A DNA stretch of 64,000 bases, taken from assembly GCF_009910705.1 (NCBI RefSeq), contig NZ_JAAAXJ010000001.1:186001-250000 (forward strand), written 5' to 3'. Origin of the DNA: Microvirga arsenatis (GTDB lineage Bacteria > Pseudomonadota > Alphaproteobacteria > Rhizobiales > Beijerinckiaceae). Under the pieces are notes generated by a model, which saw only the letters and a list, made by a program, of their open reading frames with translations, was not told the DNA's origin and made no database searches. Shown in pieces: positions 8,422 through 16,679 of the stretch; within the stretch, counting starts at the first letter, position 1, and each line of letters opens with the position of its first letter. A program made the translations under genes and the position numbers.

Positions 8422-10014
8422 ATGGCCGCTTCAGCCGCGATCGCGGGCAAGCCGCAGGGCGCCGTGCCGGCAAGGCCTGCGCCCGTCGGCGCGCGCAGGA
8501 CCTTCGCATTCTTCTGCATGGTCTTCGGCATGTTCATGGCGATCCTGGACATCCAGATCGTCTCGGCCTCCCTCGCCGAGATCCAGGCCGGCCTGTCCGC
8601 CTCCTCGGAGGAGATCTCCTGGGTGCAGACGAGTTACCTGATCGCGGAAGTGATCATGATCCCGCTCTCCGGAACGCTGTCGCGCGTGCTCTCCACGCGC
8701 TGGATGTTCGTGATCTCGGCGGGCGGCTTCACCTTCATGAGCTTCCTGTGCGCGACGGCCACCAACATCGAGCAGATGATCGTCTACCGGGCGCTGCAGG
8801 GCTTCATCGGCGGCGGCATGATCCCGACCGTCTTCGCCTCGGCCTTCACGGTCTTCCCGCCCGAGAAGCGGCCGGTGATCTCGCCGATCATCGGCCTCGT
8901 GGCGACGCTCGCGCCCACCATCGGCCCGACCCTCGGCGGATACCTGACCGACCTGTTCTCCTGGCACTGGCTGTTCCTGGTCAACATCGTGCCCGGCATC
9001 CTCGTGACCATCTCCACCTATCTCCTGGTCGATTTCGACGAGCCGGATTTCAGCCTCTTCAAGTCCTTCGACTGGGCGGGACTCGGCTTCATGGCCGCCT
9101 TTCTCGGCAGTCTCGAATACGTGCTGGAGGAGGGGCCCCTCAACGAGTGGTTCCAGGACGAGATCGTGCTGATCCTGACGATCGTCTGCGTGGTCGGCGG
9201 CCTGGGCTTCTTCTACCGCGCCTTCACCGCGAAGCAGCCCATCGTGGACCTGCGCGCCTTTGCGGACCGAAACTTCCTCGCAGGCTCGTCCTTCAGCTTC
9301 GTCATGGGCATCGGCCTCTACGGCCTCACCTACCTGTACCCGGTCTATCTGGGGAGCGTGCGGGGCTATTCGTCCCTGCAGATCGGCGAGACCATGTTCG
9401 TGTCGGGTGCGACCATGTTCCTGACGGCGCCGGTCGCAGGCATCCTGTCGCGGAAGATGGATCCGCGGGTCATGATGGGCATCGGCTTCGCCGCCTTCGC
9501 CTTCGGCACCTGGATGATGTCCGGCCTCACCAAGGACTGGGATTTCTGGGAACTCTTCGTGCCCCAGATCTTCCGCGGCGTGGGCCTCATGATCTGCATG
9601 GTGCCGATCAACAACATCGCTTTGGGCACCCTTCCGCCGGAGCGGATCAAGAACGCCTCGGGGCTCTACAACCTGACCCGCAACCTGGGGGGCGCCGTGG
9701 GCCTGGCGCTCATCAACACCATCCTCAACAACCGCCTGGACCTCCATCTCCAGCGGCTGCGGGAGAGCGTCAACTGGGGCCGTTCGACGGCGGTCGAGAC
9801 GCTCGATGCCATGACCCTGAAGTTCCATGCGCTCGGCACCGATGCGGGAGCGGCCGCGATCAGGACCCTCTCCGACATGGTCCGTCGCGAGGCGACGGTC
9901 ATGTCCTTCGCCGACGTGTTCCTTCTGCTGACGATCCTGTTCCTGGCGCTGGTTCTCGCCCTTCCGTTCATCGAGAAGCCCCGGGCGGCCCCTGCCGGGG
10001 CCGGCGGCCACTGA
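8422..10014 (+). CDS. emrB: EmrB/QacA-type MFS efflux transporter (DHA2, 14 TM)
   Basis: A 530-residue major facilitator protein with about 14 hydrophobic segments, the DHA2 layout of drug:H+ antiporters. Segment 1 contains FGMFMAILDIQIVSASLAEI, the family motif LDxxIVxxALP in variant form. WVQTSYLIAEVIMIPLSG follows, and the proline/glycine-rich antiporter motif C is visible as GPTLGGYLTD. Its AAGGAG ribosome site overlaps the emrA stop codon, so the two are translationally linked. The EmrA-EmrB pair under a TetR repressor points to export of a toxic hydrophobic compound, identity unknown. About 220 non-coding bases follow before potG. Confidence 0.92.
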   Translation: MAASAAIAGKPQGAVPARPAPVGARRTFAFFCMVFGMFMAILDIQIVSASLAEIQAGLSASSEEISWVQTSYLIAEVIMIPLSGTLSRVLSTRWMFVISAGGFTFMSFLCATATNIEQMIVYRALQGFIGGGMIPTVFASAFTVFPPEKRPVISPIIGLVATLAPTIGPTLGGYLTDLFSWHWLFLVNIVPGILVTISTYLLVDFDEPDFSLFKSFDWAGLGFMAAFLGSLEYVLEEGPLNEWFQDEIVLILTIVCVVGGLGFFYRAFTAKQPIVDLRAFADRNFLAGSSFSFVMGIGLYGLTYLYPVYLGSVRGYSSLQIGETMFVSGATMFLTAPVAGILSRKMDPRVMMGIGFAAFAFGTWMMSGLTKDWDFWELFVPQIFRGVGLMICMVPINNIALGTLPPERIKNASGLYNLTRNLGGAVGLALINTILNNRLDLHLQRLRESVNWGRSTAVETLDAMTLKFHALGTDAGAAAIRTLSDMVRREATVMSFADVFLLLTILFLALVLALPFIEKPRAAPAGAGGH

Positions 10015-10167
10015 AGCGCCCTTCGATGATCTCGTGCCCGGCCTCACTTCGGGTTCCCTTTGTGCCGCGGCCTGCGTGAGGATTGCCTGCTGCCCCAGCG
10101 GCACGGGCTCGGGCGGCCGGGGTCGATGGAACCGTGCAAAGGACAGGGGAGGAGGACTTTTAAGCTG

Positions 10168-10196
10168 TTGTTCTTGCAGCCCAAACATCCTAGTTT
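10168..10196 (+). promoter_or_regulatory. Possible sigma-70-type promoter for potGHI
   Basis: TTGTTC (10168-10173) and TAGTTT (10191-10196) are separated by exactly 17 bp in the 220-bp gap before potG, the most A+T-rich part of that gap. This would give a 5' leader of about 30 bases. Neither hexamer is a perfect match, and alphaproteobacterial promoters are hard to call by eye. Confidence 0.35.
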
Positions 10197-10235
10197 GCGC
10201 GCTGGTTTTTCTCAGACAGGTGAAGTTCAAGCATC

Positions 10236-11405
10236 TTGCCTCCTCCATCCCGTCAGTCCTCCTCCGTCGGCGCCGTGCGCCGCTCCTTCGCCCCCTGGGC
10301 GAATCCCGACGCCAAGCCGCTCATCCGCTTCGAGAACGTCACCAAACGTTTCGGCGAGGCCGTCGCGGTCGATCATCTCTCCCTGGACATCTTCGAAGGC
10401 GAGTTCTTCTGCCTGCTGGGCCCCTCCGGCTGCGGCAAGACGACTCTCATGCGCATGCTCGCCGGCTTCGAGGCTCCCACCGAGGGCACGATCACCCTGG
10501 GCGATCAGAACCTCGCCGGCGTGCCGCCCTACCGCCGCCCGGTGAACATGATGTTCCAGTCCTATGCGCTCTTCCCGCACATGAGCGTGGAGAAGAACAT
10601 CGCCTTCGGGCTCAAGCAGGACGGCCTGCCCAAGGACCAGATCGCGGATCGGGTCGGCGAGATGCTGCGCCTCGTCCAGCTCGAGAAGCTCGCCCGCCGC
10701 TATCCGAGCCAGCTCTCCGGCGGCCAGCGCCAGCGCGTGGCCCTGGCCCGGGCGCTCGCGAAAAGGCCCAAGGTGCTCCTCCTCGACGAGCCCCTCGGCG
10801 CCCTCGACAAGAAGCTGCGCGAGGAAACCCAGTTCGAGCTGATGGACATCCAGCACGATCTGCACATGACCTTCGTGGTCGTCACCCACGACCAGGAGGA
10901 GGCGATGACCATGGCCGACCGGATCGCGGTGATGGACCACGGCCGCATCGTGCAGGTCGCCACCCCGGGCGAGATCTACGAACAGCCCAAGACCCGCTTC
11001 ATCGCCGAGTTCGTCGGCGACGTGAACATCATCGAAGGCCATGTGCAGGGGCAGGAGAACGGCCTCTGGCGGGTGAAGACGCCCTCTGCCGAAGTGCCGC
11101 TCACCATCGACGACCCGGACGAGGTGCTGCATTCCGGCCAGGCGGTGGCGATCGCCGTGAGGCCGGAGAAGATGGTGATCCAGCGCGACCCGCCGGGGCC
11201 GGACGCCATCAACGTGCTCACCGGCGAGGTGTGGGACATCGGCTATCTCGGCGACTGGACCGTGTACCGCGTGCGGCTCGCCACCGGCGAGATCCTGCGC
11301 GTCACCCGCGCCAACGCCTCCCGCTTCGTCGAGAACCCCATCGACTGGGACGAGCAGGTCTACGTTACCTTCGCGCCGGATGCGGCGGTGATCCTGGCGG
11401 AATAG
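10236..11405 (+). CDS. potG: Polyamine ABC importer ATP-binding protein, PotG-like
   Basis: A 389-residue ABC ATPase of the spermidine/putrescine (PotA/PotG) group. The nucleotide-binding domain has Walker A GPSGCGKTT near residue 67, signature [15 protein letters not shown] near 160, and Walker B VLLLDEPLGALD. A C-terminal TOBE-type regulatory domain (about residues 255-389) includes FVGDVNIIEGHV. The start is a TTG with AGGTGAAG 11 bases upstream; a GTG at 10275 is the alternative. The gene lies 2 bases upstream of potH, in one operon with both permeases. It would power uptake of putrescine or a related polyamine, judged mainly from the close resemblance of the two permeases to PotH and PotI. 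Confidence 0.88.
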   Translation: MPPPSRQSSSVGAVRRSFAPWANPDAKPLIRFENVTKRFGEAVAVDHLSLDIFEGEFFCLLGPSGCGKTTLMRMLAGFEAPTEGTITLGDQNLAGVPPYRRPVNMMFQSYALFPHMSVEKNIAFGLKQDGLPKDQIADRVGEMLRLVQLEKLARRYPSQLSGGQRQRVALARALAKRPKVLLLDEPLGALDKKLREETQFELMDIQHDLHMTFVVVTHDQEEAMTMADRIAVMDHGRIVQVATPGEIYEQPKTRFIAEFVGDVNIIEGHVQGQENGLWRVKTPSAEVPLTIDDPDEVLHSGQAVAIAVRPEKMVIQRDPPGPDAINVLTGEVWDIGYLGDWTVYRVRLATGEILRVTRANASRFVENPIDWDEQVYVTFAPDAAVILAE

Positions 11406-11407
11406 CC

Positions 11408-12313
11408 ATGATGGAGCGCTCCTTCACGCGGCGCCTCGCCGCAGGCCTCGTGCCCGCCGTGCCTTATCTCTGGCTCGGCGTGCTCTTCCTCGTGCCGTTC
11501 CTGATCGTGCTCAAGATCAGCCTCTCGGATCCGGCGGTCTCGCAGCCGCCCTACAAGCCGGTCTTCGAGTGGGGCGACATGGCCGCCTTCTTCGGCGATC
11601 TCGACCTCGAGAACTTTGCGCTGCTCACCGAGGATGACCTCTATTTCAGGGCGACGCTCTCCTCCGTGCGCATCGCGGCAATCTCGACCGCGCTGCTGCT
11701 CCTCGTGGGCTTTCCCATCGCCTACGGCATGGCGCGCGCGCCGGAGCGCTACCGGGGGCTCCTCGTCGCGGCGATCATCCTGCCGTTCTGGACCAGCTTT
11801 CTGATCCGCATCTATGCGTGGGTGGCGATCCTCAAGCCCGAGGGCCTGCTCAACCAGGCGCTCATGGGCGCGGGCCTCATCGCCGAGCCGCTCGACATCC
11901 TGAACACCGAGACGGCGGTCTATATCGGCATCGTCTATGCCTATCTGCCCTTCATGGTGCTGCCGCTCTACGCCACCCTCGAGAAGATGGACGACACGCT
12001 GCTCGAGGCGGCGCTCGACCTCGGCTCCACGCCCTGGCGCTCGTTCTGGACCATCACCGTGCCGCTCGCCATGCCCGGCATCATCGCCGGCTCGCTCCTC
12101 TGCTTCATCCCGGCAGTCGGCGAGTTCGTGATCCCGGACCTGCTCGGCGGCTCGGAAACGCTGATGATCGGCCGTCAGCTCTGGAGCGAGTTCTTCTCCA
12201 ACCGCGACTGGCCCCTGGCCTCGGCGGTGGCGATCCTGCTGCTCGTCATCCTTGTGGTGCCCATCGTGATCTATCGCGACGTCGAGGCCCGGCGGGTGGA
12301 GGTGCGGCCATGA
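11408..12313 (+). CDS. potH: Polyamine ABC importer permease, PotH-like
   Basis: A 301-residue inner-membrane permease with six expected TM segments. Phrases characteristic of PotH are present: LPFWTSFLIRIYAWVAILK, YIGIVYAYLPFMVLPLY, the EAA loop LEAALDLGSTPWRSF, then IPAVGEFVIPDLLGG and FFSNRDWPLASAVAI. These match the putrescine-specific branch more closely than PotB. Two ATGs stand in tandem at the start (11408 and 11411). The stop codon overlaps the potI start in ATGA. It acts as a heterodimer with PotI over a PotG dimer. Confidence 0.9.
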   Translation: MMERSFTRRLAAGLVPAVPYLWLGVLFLVPFLIVLKISLSDPAVSQPPYKPVFEWGDMAAFFGDLDLENFALLTEDDLYFRATLSSVRIAAISTALLLLVGFPIAYGMARAPERYRGLLVAAIILPFWTSFLIRIYAWVAILKPEGLLNQALMGAGLIAEPLDILNTETAVYIGIVYAYLPFMVLPLYATLEKMDDTLLEAALDLGSTPWRSFWTITVPLAMPGIIAGSLLCFIPAVGEFVIPDLLGGSETLMIGRQLWSEFFSNRDWPLASAVAILLLVILVVPIVIYRDVEARRVEVRP

Positions 12314-13113
12314 ACCGGCGCCTGAGCGTCTTCAACGTCACCTCGCTCGTGTTCGGCTTCGCCTTCCTCTACCTGCCGATCCTGCTGCTGGTGATCTATT
12401 CCTTCAACGCTTCGCGCCTCGTGACGGTGTGGGGCGGCTTCTCGACTCAGTGGTACGGGGCTCTCTTCCGCAACCAGGCGCTCATGGAGGCGGCCTGGGT
12501 GACGCTGCGCATCGCGCTCCTGTCCGCGACCCTCGCCACCGTTCTCGGCACGCTGGCAGCCCTTGCGCTCACCCGCTACGGGCGCTTTCCGGGACGCACC
12601 CTCTTCACCGGCATGGTCTATGCGCCCATGGTCATGCCCGAGGTCATCACCGGCCTGTCGCTGCTGCTCTTCTTCGTGGCCGTCGACCTCGACCGCGGCT
12701 TCTGGACGATCACGCTGGCCCATACCACGCTCACCATGTGCTTCGTGACCGTGGTGGTGCAGTCGCGGCTGATGACCTTCGACCGGTCGCTCGAGGAGGC
12801 GGCGATGGATCTCGGCGCGCCGCCGCTGCGCACGTTCTTCTCGGTGACGCTGCCGCTGATTGCGCCCTCCATCGTGGCGGGCTTCCTGCTCGCCTTCACC
12901 CTGTCCATGGACGACCTGGTGATCGCGAGCTTCAATGCCGGTCCGGGAGCGACGACCCTGCCGATCCGGATCTACAGCGCGGTGCGGCTCGGGCTGTCGC
13001 CGGAGGTCAATGCGGCTTCGACCATCCTGATCGGGATCGTGACCCTCGGCGTGATCTCGGCGACGCTGCTGAGCAAGCGCTCGGTCCTGCGCTCACGTCG
13101 AAACGCTCATTGA
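12310..13113 (+). CDS. potI: Polyamine ABC importer permease, PotI-like
   Basis: A 267-residue permease, the second membrane half of the importer. PotI signatures are visible: FAFLYLPILLLVIYSFNASR, LVTVWGGFSTQWYGALF, YAPMVMPEVITGLSLLLFF, EAA loop LEEAAMDLGAPPLRTFF, and SMDDLVIASFNAGPGATTLP. The start overlaps the potH stop. The last 7 bases overlap the 3' end of the convergent AsmA-family gene. No periplasmic binding protein (PotF/PotD) gene lies in this operon or anywhere in the window, so it must be encoded elsewhere. Confidence 0.9.
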   Translation: MNRRLSVFNVTSLVFGFAFLYLPILLLVIYSFNASRLVTVWGGFSTQWYGALFRNQALMEAAWVTLRIALLSATLATVLGTLAALALTRYGRFPGRTLFTGMVYAPMVMPEVITGLSLLLFFVAVDLDRGFWTITLAHTTLTMCFVTVVVQSRLMTFDRSLEEAAMDLGAPPLRTFFSVTLPLIAPSIVAGFLLAFTLSMDDLVIASFNAGPGATTLPIRIYSAVRLGLSPEVNAASTILIGIVTLGVISATLLSKRSVLRSRRNAH

Positions 13114-14918
13114 GCCGTGGCCTGGGGGCGCTGCTCGTTCGCGGGCACCCGCTGCGGCGGGAAAAGGGGCTTGGCGGCGCCCGACCGCTCGATCAGGGAC
13201 CGCACCTGGGGCGCGACCGCCACGTTGTCCCAGTCGCCCGTGACGTCGAACACGAGGGCGGGGGACTGGCTCGCCGGCGCGCTGGCCTGCGAAACGTTCG
13301 CGGTGACACGAAGCTCCCGCTCGATCAGCAGGATCTGGCCGCGGAGCACCGCCTGCACGGCGGGTCCCTGGAGCTGACCCTCGACGATCTCGCCGATTCC
13401 GTTCTTCACGGCGATCTGGGCCTCGGCCCTGTCGAACGGGGTGCGGCCGCCCTTCCAGTTGAGGGAGGCCAGGAGCGGCTTCTGCTCGACCCGGCGCAGG
13501 GCGTCCTGAAGGGTGATGCCGACGAGCTCGCCGTCCTTCAGTTCGATGGAGGAGCGCCCCTCCGCCTGGCGGATCACATCCGCCGGGTTCCGCCCGAGGC
13601 CTTCGAAGCTGAACTGGCCCTGGGCCCGCCCCGTGATCCAGCGCGGCTCGCCCATGGCGGCCAGGAAGGGGGCGATCTTCACGCCCGAGAAGGTGCCCTG
13701 GCTCCTGAAATCGACAAGGCCGTTCTGGGCTGCAAGGGAGAGACGGCCCTTCAGGGTGCCGTCATAGAACGCCGCCCGCCCGATGGAGGCCTCGATCCGG
13801 CCCGGCTGCACGAGAACGCTGGCCGCCATGTCGTCGAGGCTCAGGCGGCCGAGGTTGGCCGTGGCGGCCGACAGGCGCAGATCGAGATCGGCGCCCGTGG
13901 TGCGGGTGAGGTCGATGGCTTCCTCGCTCCAGGAGCCGTTGGAGGTCTGGGCTTGGGCGAAGGGAGCGAACAGATCGGAGAGGTTGAGCGAATCCGCAGC
14001 GAGCGTACCCGTGACAACGGGGCGTTCCGTATCGAAGCGCACGCCCAAGGTGCCTTCGAGCTTGTCCGCTCCGAGGGTGAAGGCGACGGCGGGCCAGGAC
14101 AGGCGCCGGCGGTCCATGGAGAAGTCGCCGCTGATCGATACCGAGTGGAGTAGAGGCCCGAAGGGCAGCTCGACGCCGCTCCAGCGGGTGAAGTCGCGAA
14201 CGGACGTCGCCTCGATGCTGCTCTCGCCCGTCAGCCGCGGCGTGTCGCCGAGCTGCGCTTCCCCCTCGGCCGCGAGGCGGGCGGAGCGGGAGGACAGGGA
14301 AAGGGAGAAGGGGCTGATCTTGTTCGAGGCGAGAAGGTCCGGGAACACCGAAGCCCGCTCGAGGGTGACCAACTCGTCGCGCCAGAGGGCCGATCCCACC
14401 ACCATCAGGGGCTCGGACGGGTCCGTCCAGCGGATGACGGCGTCGATTCTGTCCAGATCGGCGTTCTTGAGGTCCGTCCAGCGCAGGGCGGACTTGCTGA
14501 CGATGAGCCGGCGGGCGTGGGGCTCGGCGGCCCGATCCCTGAAGAGGCCTGCCCAGTCGATCGCCCGGAGCTTCTCGATGGAGGCCGTGATGCGCGTCTG
14601 GGTCAGGTCGAAATCGGAGAGCTCGATACGGCCGAAGAGCAGGGGCAGGAGGCGAAGCTCGCCCCTCAGGGTGCCGCCCTCGGCTCTGAGCGCGTCACCC
14701 GGGGCCTGGAGCGTCACGTTCTCGAACTTGACGCGGGGGATGGGCAGGACCGCGAAGGTGCTCCGCCCCCTGACCTCCAGGTCGAGCCCGTACCGGTCCC
14801 TCACATGCTCCCTGAGCTCCGCCGACAGGCCGCCCCCGGGCAGCGTCCAGGGGGATGCGGCCGTCCCGAGAACGGCAAGCGATATCAGCGCGATGAGAAA
14901 GACGACGCGGCGGGACAT
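13107..14918 (-). CDS. AsmA-family envelope protein
   Basis: A 603-residue AsmA-like protein. One N-terminal membrane anchor (VVFLIALISLAVLGTAAS) is followed by the AsmA_N beta-rich region (YGLDLEVRGRSTFAVLPIPR, then FENVTLQAPG). A long repeat-like beta structure follows, with the AsmA_2 C-terminal section (FSGVKIAPFLAAMGEPRWITG, cut short here, then GRNPADVIRQAEG and SIELKDGELVGI). Such proteins form periplasmic grooves thought to help phospholipid transfer or outer-membrane assembly. No good ribosome site precedes the ATG. The gene is convergent with potI and stands alone on its strand. Confidence 0.85.
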   Translation of the reverse strand: MSRRVVFLIALISLAVLGTAASPWTLPGGGLSAELREHVRDRYGLDLEVRGRSTFAVLPIPRVKFENVTLQAPGDALRAEGGTLRGELRLLPLLFGRIELSDFDLTQTRITASIEKLRAIDWAGLFRDRAAEPHARRLIVSKSALRWTDLKNADLDRIDAVIRWTDPSEPLMVVGSALWRDELVTLERASVFPDLLASNKISPFSLSLSSRSARLAAEGEAQLGDTPRLTGESSIEATSVRDFTRWSGVELPFGPLLHSVSISGDFSMDRRRLSWPAVAFTLGADKLEGTLGVRFDTERPVVTGTLAADSLNLSDLFAPFAQAQTSNGSWSEEAIDLTRTTGADLDLRLSAATANLGRLSLDDMAASVLVQPGRIEASIGRAAFYDGTLKGRLSLAAQNGLVDFRSQGTFSGVKIAPFLAAMGEPRWITGRAQGQFSFEGLGRNPADVIRQAEGRSSIELKDGELVGITLQDALRRVEQKPLLASLNWKGGRTPFDRAEAQIAVKNGIGEIVEGQLQGPAVQAVLRGQILLIERELRVTANVSQASAPASQSPALVFDVTGDWDNVAVAPQVRSLIERSGAAKPLFPPQRVPANEQRPQATAQ

Positions 14919-15213
14919 GAGATGAATGTTGTAAACCTTGGGGCCTGCTCTGCAAGCAATGGAAGGCGGTATTCGCAGGCAAGACCGAAATCACGACTCG
15001 TTTCCATATATCCATACGAAGGGATTGTCTAAATTGAGGCCAGGTTGCAGGGTGGCCGCCATTCGGGCCGGATCGCCCCGCGGATCCATCCGCGGGCGAC
15101 CCGTCCGGCTTTCTCGGGCGCAGCGTCGGGCAAGCGAACCGGGTCCGCGCCTCCCGAAGGCGCCTCGGAACGCTTCGAACGGGCATGAACGCTGCCCATA
15201 AGGAGGGGATTTG

Positions 15214-15951
15214 ATGGACAAGGTTTACAGCGATGCGCGATCGGCGCTGGCTGGGTTGGTGAAGGATGGCATGACCATCATGGCGGGAGGCTTCGGCCTC
15301 TGCGGCATTCCGGAGACGCTGATCGAGGCGATCCGTGATTCGGGGGCGAAGGACCTGACCTTCATCTCGAACAATGCGGGCGTGGACGGCATCGGTCTCG
15401 GCCGCCTGCTGGAGACCCAGCAGATCCGCAAGATGATCTCGTCGTATGTGGGAGAGAACAAGCTCTTCGCGCAGCAGTATCTCTCCGGGGAGCTGGAGCT
15501 GGAATTCAATCCTCAGGGCACTCTCGCCGAGCGCATCCGCGCCGGCGGCGCCGGCATCCCGGCCTTCTACACCAAGACCGGGGTCGGCACCCTCATCGCC
15601 GAGGGCAAGGAGGTGCGCGAGTTCAACGGCGAGAAATACGTCATGGAGACGGGTCTCTTCGCCGACATCTCCATCGTCCATGCCTGGAAGGGCGACACGG
15701 AAGGCAATCTCGTCTACCGGAAGACCGCCCGCAACTTCAATCCGATGATGGCCACCGCCTCGCGGCTCACCATCGCCGAGGTCGAGCACCTGGTGCCGGC
15801 CGGCGAGATCGATCCGGATTGCATCCACACGCCGGGCATCTTCGTGAAGCGCATCGTCCATGTGCCGAACCCGGTCAAACACATCGAGCAACGCACAACC
15901 CGCAAGCGCGCCGAGGCTGCGGCGCCTGCCGGAGCAGGGGAGGAAGTCTGA
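15214..15951 (+). CDS. scoA: 3-oxoacid CoA-transferase subunit A
   Basis: A 245-residue alpha subunit of succinyl-CoA:3-ketoacid CoA-transferase, which moves CoA from succinyl-CoA to acetoacetate in ketone-body or PHB breakdown. Motifs: [15 protein letters not shown] near residue 25, [14 protein letters not shown], and [20 protein letters not shown]. The ATG has an AGGAGG site 7 bases away; a TTG just upstream is less likely. The stop overlaps the scoB start (TGATG). The 295-bp gap before it holds only an inverted repeat (CCCGCGGAT/ATCCGCGGG, 15077-15096) and no recognisable gene. Confidence 0.95.
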   Translation: MDKVYSDARSALAGLVKDGMTIMAGGFGLCGIPETLIEAIRDSGAKDLTFISNNAGVDGIGLGRLLETQQIRKMISSYVGENKLFAQQYLSGELELEFNPQGTLAERIRAGGAGIPAFYTKTGVGTLIAEGKEVREFNGEKYVMETGLFADISIVHAWKGDTEGNLVYRKTARNFNPMMATASRLTIAEVEHLVPAGEIDPDCIHTPGIFVKRIVHVPNPVKHIEQRTTRKRAEAAAPAGAGEEV

Positions 15952-16631
15952 TGGCCTGGACCCGTGAGCAGATGGCCGCCCGCGCCGCCAAGGAGCTGCG
16001 CGACGGCTACTATGTGAACCTCGGCATCGGCATCCCGACGCTGGTCTCCAATTTCATCCCGAAGGGCATGCGCGTGCAGCTCCAGTCGGAGAACGGCATG
16101 CTGGGCATGGGCCCCTTCCCCTTCGAGGGCGAGGAGGATGCGGACCTCATCAATGCCGGCAAGCAGACGATCACGGAGCTGCCGACCACGAGCTATTTCT
16201 CCTCCGCCGATTCCTTCGCGATGATCCGCGGCGGCCATATCGACCTGTCGATCCTGGGCGCCATGCAGGTGGCCGAGAACGGCGACCTCGCCAACTGGAT
16301 GATCCCGGGCAAGATGGTGAAGGGCATGGGCGGCGCCATGGACCTCGTGGCGGGCGTCAAGCGCGTCGTCGTGGTCATGGAGCACGTGGCCAAGGCCAAG
16401 GACGGTTCCGTGGAGCCGAAGCTGCTCAAGAGTTGCACTCTGCCGCTCACCGGAGCGGGCGTGGTCGACATGGTGATCACCGATCTCGGCGTCTTCACCA
16501 TCGACAAGAAGGGCGGCTCCGGCATGACCCTGATCGAGCTCGCCGAAGGGGTGACGGTGGATGAAATCAAGCAAAAGACGGAAGCCGAGTTCAAGGTAGC
16601 CTTGAACGGGGGTCGGTCCAACGCGGCGTAG
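15951..16631 (+). CDS. scoB: 3-oxoacid CoA-transferase subunit B
   Basis: A 226-residue beta subunit that carries the catalytic glutamate in [13 protein letters not shown] (about residue 48). Other family marks are [17 protein letters not shown] and [20 protein letters not shown]. The start codon shares a base with the scoA stop, the usual arrangement for an equimolar A2B2 enzyme. A Rho-independent terminator follows 22 bases after the stop. Confidence 0.95.
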   Translation: MAWTREQMAARAAKELRDGYYVNLGIGIPTLVSNFIPKGMRVQLQSENGMLGMGPFPFEGEEDADLINAGKQTITELPTTSYFSSADSFAMIRGGHIDLSILGAMQVAENGDLANWMIPGKMVKGMGGAMDLVAGVKRVVVVMEHVAKAKDGSVEPKLLKSCTLPLTGAGVVDMVITDLGVFTIDKKGGSGMTLIELAEGVTVDEIKQKTEAEFKVALNGGRSNAA

Positions 16632-16653
16632 GTCAAAGCGCAGATGAAGGGAG

Positions 16654-16679
16654 AGCGGCCCGGGAGGGCCGCTTTTCTT
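16654..16679 (+). terminator. Rho-independent terminator of scoAB
   Basis: Perfect 8-bp stem AGCGGCCC/GGGCCGCT around the loop GGGA, followed by TTTTCTT. It directly follows scoB and reaches the last bases of the convergent iron permease gene. Confidence 0.88.

Noticed and set aside
10127-10152. GGAAC before potG as an EcfG site
   Set aside because: The sequence 16-17 bases on is GAGG or AGGA, not CGTT.
8431-10248. Long minus-strand frame opposite emrB
   Set aside because: Composition (His/Asp/Arg/Glu-rich) is typical of an antisense shadow; the plus strand encodes a clear 14-TM transporter.
15171-15195. GGAAC before scoA as an EcfG site
   Set aside because: AACG or ACGC stands at the expected -10 position; no match.
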